Origin: Candidatus Methanoperedens sp.
Lineage (GTDB): Archaea > Halobacteriota > Methanosarcinia > Methanosarcinales > Methanoperedenaceae
Length of the DNA: 64,000 nucleotides
Direction of reading: 5' to 3'
NCBI GenBank assembly: GCA_028717345.1
Contig: JAQUNZ010000001.1
Span: forward strand, 17,337 to 81,336
Below the pieces are notes generated by a model that was given only the letters and a program-made list of their open reading frames with translations, was not told the DNA's origin and searched no databases. Below are positions 49,244-59,321 of this stretch, one piece after another; within the stretch, counting starts at the first letter, position 1, and the number at the start of each line of letters is the position of its first letter. Both the position numbers and the translations under genes were made by a program.

Positions 49244-50572
49244 ATGATATTTGGTAAAAAGAAAAAGGTGGCGGATACAAAGGCTAAACCACCTGGGGAT
49301 ACCCCTCCAAAAGGCGAAACAATTGAAGGAGGCGCCACCATGTGGATAACCAAAGGCAATAACCTTGTGGAGAGCAGTATGTATGCAGAAGCGATACAGT
49401 GTTACGATAAAGCACTTGAGATAAATCCCATATCTGTGGAAGTCCTGAACAACAGGGGACTTGCACTTGCAAGAACAGGGCGTCTGGGTGATGCCGTAAA
49501 GTCGTATGACCTGGCACTTGTTCAAAAACCCGGCGATCCTGAAGTTTTATATAACAAAGGGATAGCGCTTGCTCAGATGGGAAAAGCAGCCGATGCGCTT
49601 GAGTGTTATGATAAACTTCTGGCTGCAGATCCCGCGGACGCAAACACCTGGTGCAGCAAAGGCGATGTGCTTTTTGAAGCTGGAAACTATGATCAGGCTC
49701 TAATGGCATATGATAGGTCTATCCAGTTAAACCCGAAGGATGAAACTGCCTGGAATAACAGGGGAATGACTCTTGTAAAGTTCAATCGCTATGAAGAAGC
49801 CATTGAATCATATGATAAAGCCCTGGAGATCAATCCCAGGATCGAAAAGATATGGAGCAATAAAGGGCTTGCAATAGCAAAAATGAATGAAAAGCAAGAT
49901 CAGGTCGATCTACAGAAGATCGCCGCTACCCTTCCTAAAGAGGTAAAAACAGACTCTCAGGTAAAGCCAGGATCAGGAGAACTGCAGAAAAGGGAGGATG
50001 TTACTGAAGTTCCTGTTATAAGGTCGTTGATGGAAAAAACGATTCCAGGGTTTGAGGAACAGGCGGCAGTTAAGCCTGAAACTGTTATAACTCCTGTTAG
50101 TATGGCAGATACTTCAAGAAAAGATGGGCAAGAACCCCTGATAAACAGACCTGCAGCAGTTCAAGAGCCTACATCGCTCGATGAAAACATGGTGAAAGGG
50201 AATCAACTGTATTCAGCAGGGAAATACGAAGAAGCAATTGAATGCTATTCAAAGCTGCTTGAAAAAGATATTAACAATAAAACCGCCTGGAACAATAAAG
50301 GGCTTGCTCTTGGCAAAATTGGAAGGCTCTTTGAAGCAATCGGCTGCTACGATAAAGCGCTTGAAATAGCTCCAAATGACAATGTGGTCATTAATAATAA
50401 AGCGAGTGCACTTTTTAAGAAAGGGCTTGTCAGCGAGGCACTGGAATGTTTCAAGATCACACTTGTTAGAGATCCGGGGAATAAGACTGCAAACAGGGGC
50501 ATAGAACTGTGCAACAAATATTTCGCAAATTCTGGAAAAAAAGATAGCGTGGTGACATCATTATCAACTTGA
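49244..50572 (+). CDS. Tetratricopeptide repeat protein
   Basis: Repeated YAEAIQCYDKALEINPISVEVLNNRGLALARTGRLGDAVKSYDLAL.. units in two blocks separated by a low-complexity linker. Confidence 0.93.
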   Translation: MIFGKKKKVADTKAKPPGDTPPKGETIEGGATMWITKGNNLVESSMYAEAIQCYDKALEINPISVEVLNNRGLALARTGRLGDAVKSYDLALVQKPGDPEVLYNKGIALAQMGKAADALECYDKLLAADPADANTWCSKGDVLFEAGNYDQALMAYDRSIQLNPKDETAWNNRGMTLVKFNRYEEAIESYDKALEINPRIEKIWSNKGLAIAKMNEKQDQVDLQKIAATLPKEVKTDSQVKPGSGELQKREDVTEVPVIRSLMEKTIPGFEEQAAVKPETVITPVSMADTSRKDGQEPLINRPAAVQEPTSLDENMVKGNQLYSAGKYEEAIECYSKLLEKDINNKTAWNNKGLALGKIGRLFEAIGCYDKALEIAPNDNVVINNKASALFKKGLVSEALECFKITLVRDPGNKTANRGIELCNKYFANSGKKDSVVTSLST

Positions 50573-50603
50573 TTAACAAACAAATATAATTAAAGGATCA
50601 AAA

Positions 50604-51392
50604 ATGGCTGAAAATCCTATAAAAGCTGTACTCAAAGAGCAAGCAAGGGCTGCTGCCGCAACTGAAATAGTTGCAGATAAGATCCCTGAGCAGTTAACCC
50701 GGAGTACTTCAATAGCAATTCTTGACCGCACAATAGGAGGTGGACTACCTTCAGGTTCAGTGGTTTATATCTACGCAGACCCGAAATCAATGGCTGAGGT
50801 ATTTCTCTATCAATTCACTCAGGCGCGAAAGAGCTATTATTTCTGCAACGAAAGGCGTCCTCAATATGTGATGCGCGACATAAAGAACTACGGTTTTTCT
50901 ACAGATAATGTCACATTCGTTGACATATACAGCGCATATTATCTAACAGCCCAGGGAGAAATGGTGGACAACGTGGGAAATGAATTCGTCGATGCCAAGA
51001 TAGTGGAATTCACAGAAGCGACCCTGAAAAAAATACTGGCACAGGACGAATCCGATATTAATATTATCTTCGATTCTTTTTCGTTTTATCTTAACCTGAA
51101 CGTTAACCCGGGTGTTATCAAGCGACTTATAAATACTATCTATGAAACTACAAAACACCTTAACTGCCTGGCTTTTTTATACGGCTTAAAAGATACACAT
51201 AAAAATCAAATTGAGAATGAGATCTTGAAGGCATGCGATTCCATATTTGATGTAGAGCTTGAAAAGACCGGGGATAAGCTTATAAACCGCCTGTCAATAC
51301 CAAAGCTCAGAGGCAGGGTGCCGACAATGGAAATGGTGAAGTTCAGAGTAGGAGAAGGTGTCCAGATAGATACCACGAAAGATATCGCCTGA
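50604..51392 (+). CDS. RecA/KaiC-superfamily (RAD55-like) ATPase, degenerate P-loop
   Basis: RSTSIAILDRTIGGGLPSGSVVYIYADPKSMAEVFLYQFTQ; KaiC-like start but no GKT/S Walker A. Confidence 0.75.
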   Translation: MAENPIKAVLKEQARAAAATEIVADKIPEQLTRSTSIAILDRTIGGGLPSGSVVYIYADPKSMAEVFLYQFTQARKSYYFCNERRPQYVMRDIKNYGFSTDNVTFVDIYSAYYLTAQGEMVDNVGNEFVDAKIVEFTEATLKKILAQDESDINIIFDSFSFYLNLNVNPGVIKRLINTIYETTKHLNCLAFLYGLKDTHKNQIENEILKACDSIFDVELEKTGDKLINRLSIPKLRGRVPTMEMVKFRVGEGVQIDTTKDIA

Positions 51393-51454
51393 AGACTCAA
51401 TCGATCTTAAGTGGCTACCACAGGTTTATTTTAATCAACGCCTATCTGGTTGCG

Positions 51455-52246
51455 ATGAAAAAGATACTTCTGACCAATGACGACGGGGTGTATTCTACCG
51501 GTCTTAAAGCCGCTTATGATAGCATACGTGACCTGGGAGATGTGACCGTAGTTGCGCCGTCCTCACAAAAAAGCGGTGTGGGGCGCGGAATATCCATATT
51601 CGAACCTCTGCGAGTATCTGAGGCTAATGTGAACGGTTTCAGGGCGCATGCAGTTGCAGGCACTCCTACGGATTCAGTGATTCTTGGTATTTTCGCTATA
51701 ATGAAAGAGTATCCAGACCTTGTGCTGTCAGGTTTCAACGTGGGTGAGAACATCAGTACAGACACCGTTACCACAAGCGGGACGATCGGTGCGGCACTTG
51801 AAGCCGCAAGCTACGGGATACCAGCTATAGCCGCTTCTCTGCAGGTGCTTGATGAGGGTGATAAGTTCGATGATCACCACGCATACGATTATGACTTTGA
51901 AGTTGGCATAAGCATTGTGAACAGGATAACAAAAAACGTTCTTGAGAGAGGGCTTCCTGAGGGAGTTGATCTGCTGAATGTCAATATACCAAAGCATGCC
52001 GCCCCGGATACTGAGATCGAGATAACAAGACTTGCGCGAAAAATATTCATGACAGGTGTGGAGGAGCGGTTTGATCCCAGGGGAAGACCTTACTACTGGA
52101 TCAACGGAGAACTTATCCGCGATGCTGAAGAAGGGACTGATGTGAGGGCTGTGATGAAAAAGGGTCATATCTCAGTGACGCCGCTGTCGCTTGATTCTAC
52201 CGCAAGGGTGGATTTTAAGGATATCCAGAGATTGCTGTTTGCCTGA
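51455..52246 (+). CDS. surE: 5'-nucleotidase SurE
   Basis: ILLTNDDGVYSTGLKAAYDSIRDLGDVTVVAPSSQKSGVGRGIS, PDLVLSGFNVGENISTDTVTTSGTIGAALEAASYGIPAIAAS. Confidence 0.97.
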   Translation: MKKILLTNDDGVYSTGLKAAYDSIRDLGDVTVVAPSSQKSGVGRGISIFEPLRVSEANVNGFRAHAVAGTPTDSVILGIFAIMKEYPDLVLSGFNVGENISTDTVTTSGTIGAALEAASYGIPAIAASLQVLDEGDKFDDHHAYDYDFEVGISIVNRITKNVLERGLPEGVDLLNVNIPKHAAPDTEIEITRLARKIFMTGVEERFDPRGRPYYWINGELIRDAEEGTDVRAVMKKGHISVTPLSLDSTARVDFKDIQRLLFA

Positions 52247-52437
52247 TCGTAAGTTTTAAGACTTGATAAATGAGAATTGTGTTATTCAATAAGATTGAAT
52301 ATTATCAAAAAAGTATATACAGGCATTGGCTTTTAGTCCGGGGTTTGTGACTGAAGGCGATAGGCGTTCTCGTGCATCCTATTGATATATTCTCAAATTT
52401 AACATCTGTTATCATAAAATTTGGGCACTAACAGAAT

Positions 52438-52992
52438 TTAGTTCTCAAATTGTTTTAGAGATTCCTTTGTTCTCATCGTGGCAACTATTGGATACATATT
52501 CAGGTACATCTTGGGGAACTCACTGTGTCTGTACTTTTCTACCATTTTAAAATTGTGTTTATCATAAAAAACAGTAGATTCTGGCTTAGAATCTACTGTG
52601 ATATACCGGCATCCAATATCATTAGAAACAGAGATCGCCTTACCTATAGCAGCCAATAATATGTATCTACCCACGCCCCTTTTTTCTAATCTCCTATCTA
52701 CTGCAAGCCTTGCAATCTTAATGGCTGGATATTTACGATAAGGATAACCGTCAATTTTATCACTTTTATCCACCGCTTCAACTTCAAGAGTATCTGCAAC
52801 TAATGTGAGGTAACCCGCTATACTTTTGTCCCAAAAACATAAATAAGTTCTACTCGTCATGTTCTCTTGGTCTCCAAAAGCATCGTTTTTCAAAAAATCG
52901 TTTAATTCTGAGTTATTGGAATCAAAAGAAATAAGTTCGTGCCTTTTGGTTAAAGGCTCAATCCAAAGCTCATCATAATGGATTTGTTCCAT
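52438..52992 (-). CDS. GNAT-family acetyltransferase (toxin-like)
   Basis: NDFLKNDAFGDQENMTSRTYLCFWDKSIAGYLTLVAD..AIKIARLAVDRRLEKRGVGRYILLAAIG; ATG at 52992. Confidence 0.85.
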   Translation of the reverse strand: MEQIHYDELWIEPLTKRHELISFDSNNSELNDFLKNDAFGDQENMTSRTYLCFWDKSIAGYLTLVADTLEVEAVDKSDKIDGYPYRKYPAIKIARLAVDRRLEKRGVGRYILLAAIGKAISVSNDIGCRYITVDSKPESTVFYDKHNFKMVEKYRHSEFPKMYLNMYPIVATMRTKESLKQFEN

Positions 52993-53001
52993 CAAATTTC
53001 T

Positions 53002-53148
53002 TTAAAATGGATGAGCTTTGTAGATACGCATAGCTTCTTTGAACATTTCTACCTGTTCTTTGGTGACTTTTGGATTCTTTTCATTCTCCCAGAAGTCTTC
53101 TGCATCCTTCCCTTCTAAGATTAATCCTAATTCAATCGGTCTTGCCAT
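53002..53148 (-). CDS. Small antitoxin-like partner of the GNAT protein
   Basis: MARPIELGLILEGKDAEDFWENEKNPKVTKEQVEMFKEAMRIYKAHPF*; absent from supplied track. Confidence 0.65.
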   Translation of the reverse strand: MARPIELGLILEGKDAEDFWENEKNPKVTKEQVEMFKEAMRIYKAHPF

Positions 53149-53205
53149 TTTATTCACCAGTTATATTTCATTTTATCTTTACAATCTCATTATACTTCAC
53201 GAACT

Positions 53206-53252
53206 CAATAATAATCATATTATTGTAATACGATAGTCTTATTATTGTAATA
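53206..53252. promoter_or_regulatory. Operator-like AT-rich repeat cluster upstream of the GNAT/antitoxin pair
   Basis: Palindrome CAATAATA-ATCA-TATTATTG (53206-53225) overlapping direct repeats TATTATTGTAATA at 53218-53230 and 53240-53252. Confidence 0.45.
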
Positions 53253-53483
53253 TATGTAGTGCTCATATTTATATTGTTCCCACTTTTTCCCACCCCATAG
53301 GAACTTTCGTTTCGTAGACATCTCAAATTCTTCCATTTATTTCGCTTCCTTTGTTTCGTGCCCCTTCCTGCCGATAAAAACCAAAACAACATTCGGCGAT
53401 ATAAACCTCATGCACCCTTCGTTGATGCCCCGCACAGAGCGAAGCGACTTGAGTGTACCAACAAATAATGTAACGGTCACGAA

Positions 53484-54407
53484 TTAAGCCGTTATCTTTG
53501 TGCCAGCCCTGCCTTCGATGGCTTGCAGGGCTTTATCAAGGCTTGAAATGATCGCATGTTTTCCACCTGATCTTACGAACTGCACCGCAGCGAGAATCTT
53601 AGGCTCCATGCTGCCTTTCCCGAAATGCCCTTCCTTGATATACCGTTCTGCCTCGCTAACCGTCATTTCATCAATATCAACCTGGTTCTTTTTTCCGTAA
53701 AAAAGCGCCGCCTTCTCTACATCTGTTAGTATAAGGAAGGTCTCTGCTCCCACTGCATTAGCAAGCAGGCTGCCTGTCAGGTCTTTGTCAACAACTGCTT
53801 CAACACCTGCCAGAATATCATTTCTCCTGACAACAGGTATCCCGCCCCCGCCTGCGGCAATGACTATAATACCTGAATGAACAAGATCTTTGATCGCTTC
53901 TTCCTCTACTATCTTTTTCGGCATGGGCGAAGCAACCACGCGCCTGTATCCTTTTTTATCCATGATCATCCGTATTCCGTTCTCTATCATCTTGCGGGCT
54001 TTGAATTCAGGATAATACAAACCTATTGGTTTTGTGGGATTTTCAAAAGATACACACGAATCATCAACAAGCACCTGCGTCAATAGAGTCACAACCTGTT
54101 TGTTAATCCTTTTCTCTTTCAACCTGTTGCCAATGGACTGCTGGAGCAAATACCCGATAAGTCCCTGCGTCTGAGCCCCGCATACGTCAAGGGGCTGGGG
54201 ATGAACAAGACCGCACTCCTCCTGCATTGCCAGGATGTTCCCGATCTGGGGACCATTGCCATGCGTCAGGACGACATCATAACCTTTCCGGATGATCTCA
54301 ACTATCTCACCTGCTGTGTTGTCTATCAGCCTCTGCTGCTCCTGCGGATTTCCCTTTTCCGGATTAAGTATCGCATTCCCGCCTATAGCGATCATGATGG
54401 TGCCCAT
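53484..54407 (-). CDS. arcC: Carbamate kinase
   Basis: MIAIGGNAILNPEKGNPQEQQ, VLTHGNGPQIGNILAMQEE, VIAAGGGGIPVV, VDKDLTGSLLANAVGAETFLILTDVEKA, GSMEPKILAAVQFVRSGGKHAIISSLDKALQAIEGRAGT. Confidence 0.96.
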   Translation of the reverse strand: MGTIMIAIGGNAILNPEKGNPQEQQRLIDNTAGEIVEIIRKGYDVVLTHGNGPQIGNILAMQEECGLVHPQPLDVCGAQTQGLIGYLLQQSIGNRLKEKRINKQVVTLLTQVLVDDSCVSFENPTKPIGLYYPEFKARKMIENGIRMIMDKKGYRRVVASPMPKKIVEEEAIKDLVHSGIIVIAAGGGGIPVVRRNDILAGVEAVVDKDLTGSLLANAVGAETFLILTDVEKAALFYGKKNQVDIDEMTVSEAERYIKEGHFGKGSMEPKILAAVQFVRSGGKHAIISSLDKALQAIEGRAGTKITA

Positions 54408-54419
54408 ATAAATTAAAGA

Positions 54420-56516
54420 TCACTCTTTCTTTGCCAATTTCTTTTTTGGTACCTTTTTTGGTACGGTTTCTGGAACAATACTCTCTGACCTTTCTGACCC
54501 GTTCTTCTTCTCCTCTTCAAGTTTCTTTTGCCACTCAATGAAATTGCAGTGAGGGCATCCGATATCCCAGGGACGCTTCCCTTTATTTATTATCTTGATG
54601 AAATAAAGACCGTGCAGTTCACACTGCTTATCAGTGACCACTATTTGCCCGGATTTCGGAAGGGGAAGGGAAAAATCACACTTTGGATATCCTGAACATC
54701 CGATAAACCGTGAGCCTTTTTTGGATTTCCTTATTATCAGGTCTGATGAACATTTCTTGCACGTCCCGATAATGCGGTCTTCGTAAAGACCGTTCCTCAG
54801 GGATTCACTTATCAGGTCTTTGTTCTTGTCCATGTCCTTGAAAACCCCGCCAAGCATCTCCCTGGATTCCTGGATAACGAAATCCTCTGTGATCTTGCCT
54901 TCTGATATCTCATCCATATCAGTCTCAAGTTTACTTGTCATCTCAGGCTTTGTGATCGTATTTGCGTACTTCTCAAGAGCTTCGATAACAGCATATGCTG
55001 TTCTTGTGGGCTGGAGGGGATTACCCACAACATAGGCTCTTGAGTACAGTTTTGAGATTATTTCATGGCGTGTGGATTTAGTGCCAAGGCCCAGGTCTTC
55101 CATTATTTTTATCAGGTGTCCCTGCCCGTATCTTGAAGGAGGCTGAGTCTCTTTACCTGCAAGGTTCGTTTCTTTGACCGTAAGGACCTGTCCCTCCTTA
55201 AGCTGGGGAAGGAGCCTGTCCTCGGGGACGTTATATGAATAATACCATCGCCATCCCGGCTCGATCAATCTTGCGCCGTTAGCTCCAAAATCCTCACCGC
55301 TTATATCCACGGTCACTGCCATAGTCTCCCACCTTGTTTCACCTGCAAATGTCGCAAAGAAACGGCGGACGACAAGTTCGTATATCTTCCACTCATCTTC
55401 CCTGAGTTCGCTTCGTTTAACAGGAGTTGCCGGGTGTATTGGCGGGTGGTCTGTGGTCTCTTTCTTGCCTCTTGTGGGCGTCAGGTCTCCTGTGAGGAGC
55501 TTTTGCGCATACTCGTGGAATTCAGTGTTCAAAAATGATTCCATAATGCCTTTGGTATCAAGCGTGGCAGGATAAACGGTATTATCGGTACGCGGGTACG
55601 AAATAAAACCATTGACATACAGATACTCTGCTATCCGCATGGCATTGGCTGGAGATACCCCTATCGCGCTTGCAGCTCTCAGGAACTCTGTTGTATTGAA
55701 CGGGGTTGGAGGTTTCTCGCTTCGTTTTCCTGTTTCGATGCTTTTGACGATCCCGGTCTTTCCGAGCTTTGCATGGACCGCTTCTGCTTCAGCTTTATCA
55801 AGGAACCTCCCTTTCTTATGCTGCGCCTCGAATTCGCCGCCATTCGCAAGTATCGCATAGATTTCCCAGTATGGGACAGGTACGAAAATGTCCCTTTCTT
55901 TTTCCCGGTTCACAAGTATTGCAAGGGTTGGCGACTGGACGCGCCCCACAGAAAGGAACTTGTCCCCGAGCCTTCCTGAACTCAGTGAGACAAAACGGGT
56001 CAGCACTGCGCCCCATACCAGGTCTATGATCTGTCTGGATTCGCCTGCTGCTGCAAGGTTAAAATCGATCTTCGTGGGCGAAGCAAAAGCCTGCTTTATT
56101 TCTGCCGGTGTTATTGTGCTGTAATGAACGCGGTCTGCTGGAACATCAGGATTTATCTTCTGTATGACTTTTAGCGCCTCAACACCGATCAGTTCTCCTT
56201 CCCTGTCGTAGTCAGTGGCTATTGTGAGATGCTTTGCTTCTTTTCCAAGTTTGCGAAGCGCCGTGACAATGTTGGCATGCGTGGGTGATGTGTGGATATC
56301 TGCATGGATGAGTTCTTTAAGGTCGGTCTTTTGCCAGTTATTATATTCCTTCGGGAAATCCACTTCCACGATATGCCCGGATAGACCTATTACCGCCGTT
56401 TCGTCATATTTATAAGTATCAACACCGTTGATCCTCTCTTTTTTCGGCTTCTTTTCGGATAGTATAGCCGCGATCCTCTTCGCTGTGTCGTGCTTTTCTG
56501 TAATTATTAGATGCAT
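54420..56516 (-). CDS. topA: DNA topoisomerase I (type IA)
   Basis: IITEKHDTAKRIA, TDYDREGELIG, SVGRVQSPTLAILV, ISYPRTDNTVYP, C-terminal zinc finger CKKCSSDLIIRKSKKGSRFIGCSGYPKC. Confidence 0.96.
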   Translation of the reverse strand: MHLIITEKHDTAKRIAAILSEKKPKKERINGVDTYKYDETAVIGLSGHIVEVDFPKEYNNWQKTDLKELIHADIHTSPTHANIVTALRKLGKEAKHLTIATDYDREGELIGVEALKVIQKINPDVPADRVHYSTITPAEIKQAFASPTKIDFNLAAAGESRQIIDLVWGAVLTRFVSLSSGRLGDKFLSVGRVQSPTLAILVNREKERDIFVPVPYWEIYAILANGGEFEAQHKKGRFLDKAEAEAVHAKLGKTGIVKSIETGKRSEKPPTPFNTTEFLRAASAIGVSPANAMRIAEYLYVNGFISYPRTDNTVYPATLDTKGIMESFLNTEFHEYAQKLLTGDLTPTRGKKETTDHPPIHPATPVKRSELREDEWKIYELVVRRFFATFAGETRWETMAVTVDISGEDFGANGARLIEPGWRWYYSYNVPEDRLLPQLKEGQVLTVKETNLAGKETQPPSRYGQGHLIKIMEDLGLGTKSTRHEIISKLYSRAYVVGNPLQPTRTAYAVIEALEKYANTITKPEMTSKLETDMDEISEGKITEDFVIQESREMLGGVFKDMDKNKDLISESLRNGLYEDRIIGTCKKCSSDLIIRKSKKGSRFIGCSGYPKCDFSLPLPKSGQIVVTDKQCELHGLYFIKIINKGKRPWDIGCPHCNFIEWQKKLEEEKKNGSERSESIVPETVPKKVPKKKLAKKE

Positions 56517-56639
56517 CGTATCCTCAGACCACTCCGATTAAGCCAGTTAGTTACATAAATAGATTTGGGCGAAAAAAAAGGAAAATCTGATAGATTTGGA
56601 TATAATTTTGGCAAATATCTTTAAATAAGTAAAGCAAAG

Positions 56640-56834
56640 ATGGATATTATGAGAAAAACGATCTTTGTTGCTTTCATTGCATCCATATGCTATTTTATCA
56701 TATACATATTGATTACATATTCTTTACAGAATGCAGCATTTGATTGGCAAAGTGCCTTGAAAGGCGCAGTGGTTTTCTGGGTATTTATCTATCTTGTGCA
56801 TTTTTTCCTTAACAGGGCAGAGCAATCAGTTTAA
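56640..56834 (+). CDS. Small two-TM membrane protein
   Basis: Two hydrophobic segments; short. Confidence 0.5.
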   Translation: MDIMRKTIFVAFIASICYFIIYILITYSLQNAAFDWQSALKGAVVFWVFIYLVHFFLNRAEQSV

Positions 56835-56923
56835 AGTAACATTGCGCAACACCAAACTTTTTTACAGCCCTTTTTCAGAAACCATTAATATCACAACCAC
56901 GGTTTAAGGGGCGAGGAATCCCA

Positions 56924-57679
56924 TTGAAAGCAACCGCATTCACTGTTGAAAAAATCCCACTTATAAAGCCTGGTGACAATATCGGGAAAATCATATCTGA
57001 AAGAACAAAGCTCGAAGAACATGATATCGTTATCATCTCATCCACTGTTGTATCAAAATCCGAGAACCGGATGCGTTCAATTAACAATATCTGTGCCACT
57101 GAAAAAGCAAAAAATATCGCTTTAAAGAACGGCAATGAGCCGGAATTCGTACAGGCAGTGCTTGACGAAAGCATCGAAGTGCTGCTTGAATACCCTTTCC
57201 TTCTTGTCTGTACAAAAAATGGAAGTGTCTGCGTGAACGCCGGCATTGACCGCTCGAATGTTGAAGGTTCTAATGTTCTCCTGCTTCCGGAAAACCCTGA
57301 TGAAAGCGCAAGAAAAATAAAGGATGGGTTGTTTAATTTAACCGGGAAAAAAGTAAGTGTGATTATCACAGACACTAACGGCAGGGCTTTCAGGATAGGG
57401 CAGACTGGCGCTGCTGTCGGTATAGCTGGAATAAAAGCCATGCGTGACTGGCGCGGAACCTGTGACCTTTTCGGGAGAATTCTTGAAGTAAAGAACGAGG
57501 GTGTGGTGGATGAACTTGCCTGTTTTGCCAATCTCCTGATGGGCGAAGGTGACGGCGGCACTCCGGTCGTAGTGATCCACGGTCTTGAAATGTATGATGA
57601 ATCAGGCGTTATCAGTGACCTTTTCAGACCTGAGAATGAAGACGTGATAAGAAAAGCGCTCAGATCTCTGTCAGCCTGA
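56924..57679 (+). CDS. cofE: Coenzyme F420-0:L-glutamate ligase
   Basis: IKPGDNIGKII, DIVIISSTVVSKSENRM, VCTKNGSVCVNAGIDRSNVEGSNVLLLPENPDESAR, VIITDTNGRAFRIGQTGAAVGIAG; start codon likely TTG. Confidence 0.94.
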   Translation: MKATAFTVEKIPLIKPGDNIGKIISERTKLEEHDIVIISSTVVSKSENRMRSINNICATEKAKNIALKNGNEPEFVQAVLDESIEVLLEYPFLLVCTKNGSVCVNAGIDRSNVEGSNVLLLPENPDESARKIKDGLFNLTGKKVSVIITDTNGRAFRIGQTGAAVGIAGIKAMRDWRGTCDLFGRILEVKNEGVVDELACFANLLMGEGDGGTPVVVIHGLEMYDESGVISDLFRPENEDVIRKALRSLSA

Positions 57680-58847
57680 ATTGCTTCGAGTCTTTTTTTA
57701 CTTCGAAGAATTCCCTTGCGATCTTCCCGACTTTTTCCCTGTATTCTGCTGGTGTGAATACACCAAGCCTCCAGTTGTCGGTCTGAGCCTTCTCAAGAGC
57801 AGCGACAAGGCTTGATGCTTTATCAAGGGCTGTCATTCTGCCGTTTATCAGAACCTGCGCCCTCATTTCAATCAGGTGCGGCTTTTCAGGGATGTCCACT
57901 ATCACATAACCTGGGTCGATACCCGCGCTTTCTGCTATTTCTTTTTCTACCCTCTTTATCCTTTCCCTGAATTTCAGGGCATCACAGTTCAGAGCCTCAA
58001 AACCAACATATAGCGCCCGTTTGAATAACCGCCTTTCATCAAGCCTTCCTGCGATATCGAGAGCGTATCCACCAGTACTCTTCATATTCATCATGAATTC
58101 AGCATCATCTATCCTCTGTAGCATGGCAGGTGAAAGTGATCCACTTTCTATCATGTACTGCGCCGCATGCGTACACATGGATTCCGCTATCCTGCTGACA
58201 TGATGGAAATAGACAGTTGGATGCATCAGGAACCTCGAAACAAGGAGCGATTCGGCAGCCTGGAGCCCTCCTGTGTTTAAAACAAGTTTATTCTCTTTGA
58301 AACTTATCTCATGGATAAGCCTGATATGATCAACTAAGCCGAAAGCCACCCCTGTATAATGTGCATCACGTACAAGATAATCCATCTTGTCCACGTCTAT
58401 CTCACTATTGATTATCTGACCGATGCTGGTCTCGCCCCTAATGTGGCTCGCAACTGCTGAAACAGATATGGAATTATCCCTGAGGATGTCAGAAACCGAT
58501 CCTTTTCTCAATATTGTTTCAACATCGTCATGTTTTCTTTTGGTGTATCGCTGTATGAGATGTTCTGTTGTATGGGAGAACGGACCGTGCCCCACATCAT
58601 GAAGCAGCGCGGCTGCAAGCAGTTCTTTCTGCCTGTGTTCTTCCACCTGATCGATCAGCATCCTCGTGAGGTGATATACTCCGAGTGAGTGCTCGAACCT
58701 GGTATGGTTCGCGCCCGGATAAACAAGGTTTGAAAAGCCAAGCTGCCTGATCCTTCGAAGCCTCTGGATAACAGGTGTATCTATCAATGAAAGAGCAAGT
58801 TCATCGAGTTCGATGTGATCATGTATCGGGTCGCGTATGACTTTCAT
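57660..58847 (-). CDS. HD-domain phosphohydrolase (dGTPase-like)
   Basis: VIQRLRRIRQLGFSNLVYPGANHTRFEHSLGVYHL, AALLHDVGHGPFSHTTEHLI, DVDKMDYLVRDAHYTGV. Confidence 0.93.
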   Translation of the reverse strand: MKVIRDPIHDHIELDELALSLIDTPVIQRLRRIRQLGFSNLVYPGANHTRFEHSLGVYHLTRMLIDQVEEHRQKELLAAALLHDVGHGPFSHTTEHLIQRYTKRKHDDVETILRKGSVSDILRDNSISVSAVASHIRGETSIGQIINSEIDVDKMDYLVRDAHYTGVAFGLVDHIRLIHEISFKENKLVLNTGGLQAAESLLVSRFLMHPTVYFHHVSRIAESMCTHAAQYMIESGSLSPAMLQRIDDAEFMMNMKSTGGYALDIAGRLDERRLFKRALYVGFEALNCDALKFRERIKRVEKEIAESAGIDPGYVIVDIPEKPHLIEMRAQVLINGRMTALDKASSLVAALEKAQTDNWRLGVFTPAEYREKVGKIAREFFEVKKDSKQFRLTEI

Positions 58848-59096
58848 AAGTATTTGTATTTAATAGGAAATATATAGTATAAAGAACTACTGGATTGTTG
58901 AGACAGGTTCAAATCGATTTTGTAATTCCCTAATGTAATGATTAATAATTTAATCTTAATTAATACCATTGTTTTAAGGCAAATGATAGCGATTTTATAA
59001 TCAAGTTCTCAATAATCGTAAATTGGAATCATAGGAATGTATACAATTAGGAACCTATATACGACAAAATAACAATGCAAGATTCAAGGTGATATA

Positions 59097-59321
59097 ATGG
59101 ACGCAACAGAAGCCACTATGGCAGTAAGAGAATACTTTGAGAGCATTAAAAAAATCAAGTTCATATTTGATGTCAGAAATGTTAGGTATGAAGAAGAAGA
59201 AGAAGAGTGGATTGTTGATTGCGATGTCCAGAATGTCTTCGACGAAGAACCAATATCATATCAGATAGGAGTATCTAATGAAACTGGAGAAATACTTTAT
59301 GTCGAAGAAATTGAAGACTAG
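59097..59321 (+). CDS. Small acidic GvpO-like protein
   Basis: AREYFESIKKIKFIFDVRNVRYEEEEEEWIVDCDVQNVFDEEPISYQIGVSNETGEILYVEEIED; overlaps the next ORF. Confidence 0.5.
   Translation: MDATEATMAVREYFESIKKIKFIFDVRNVRYEEEEEEWIVDCDVQNVFDEEPISYQIGVSNETGEILYVEEIED

Noticed and set aside
53260-53480. Intergenic segment before carbamate kinase end (53260-53480)
   Set aside because: Contains short GC-rich patches but no clear hairpin, ORF or repeat that could be supported.
55769-56029. Plus-strand ORFs inside topA region
   Set aside because: Antisense to conserved topoisomerase I motifs; no independent support.
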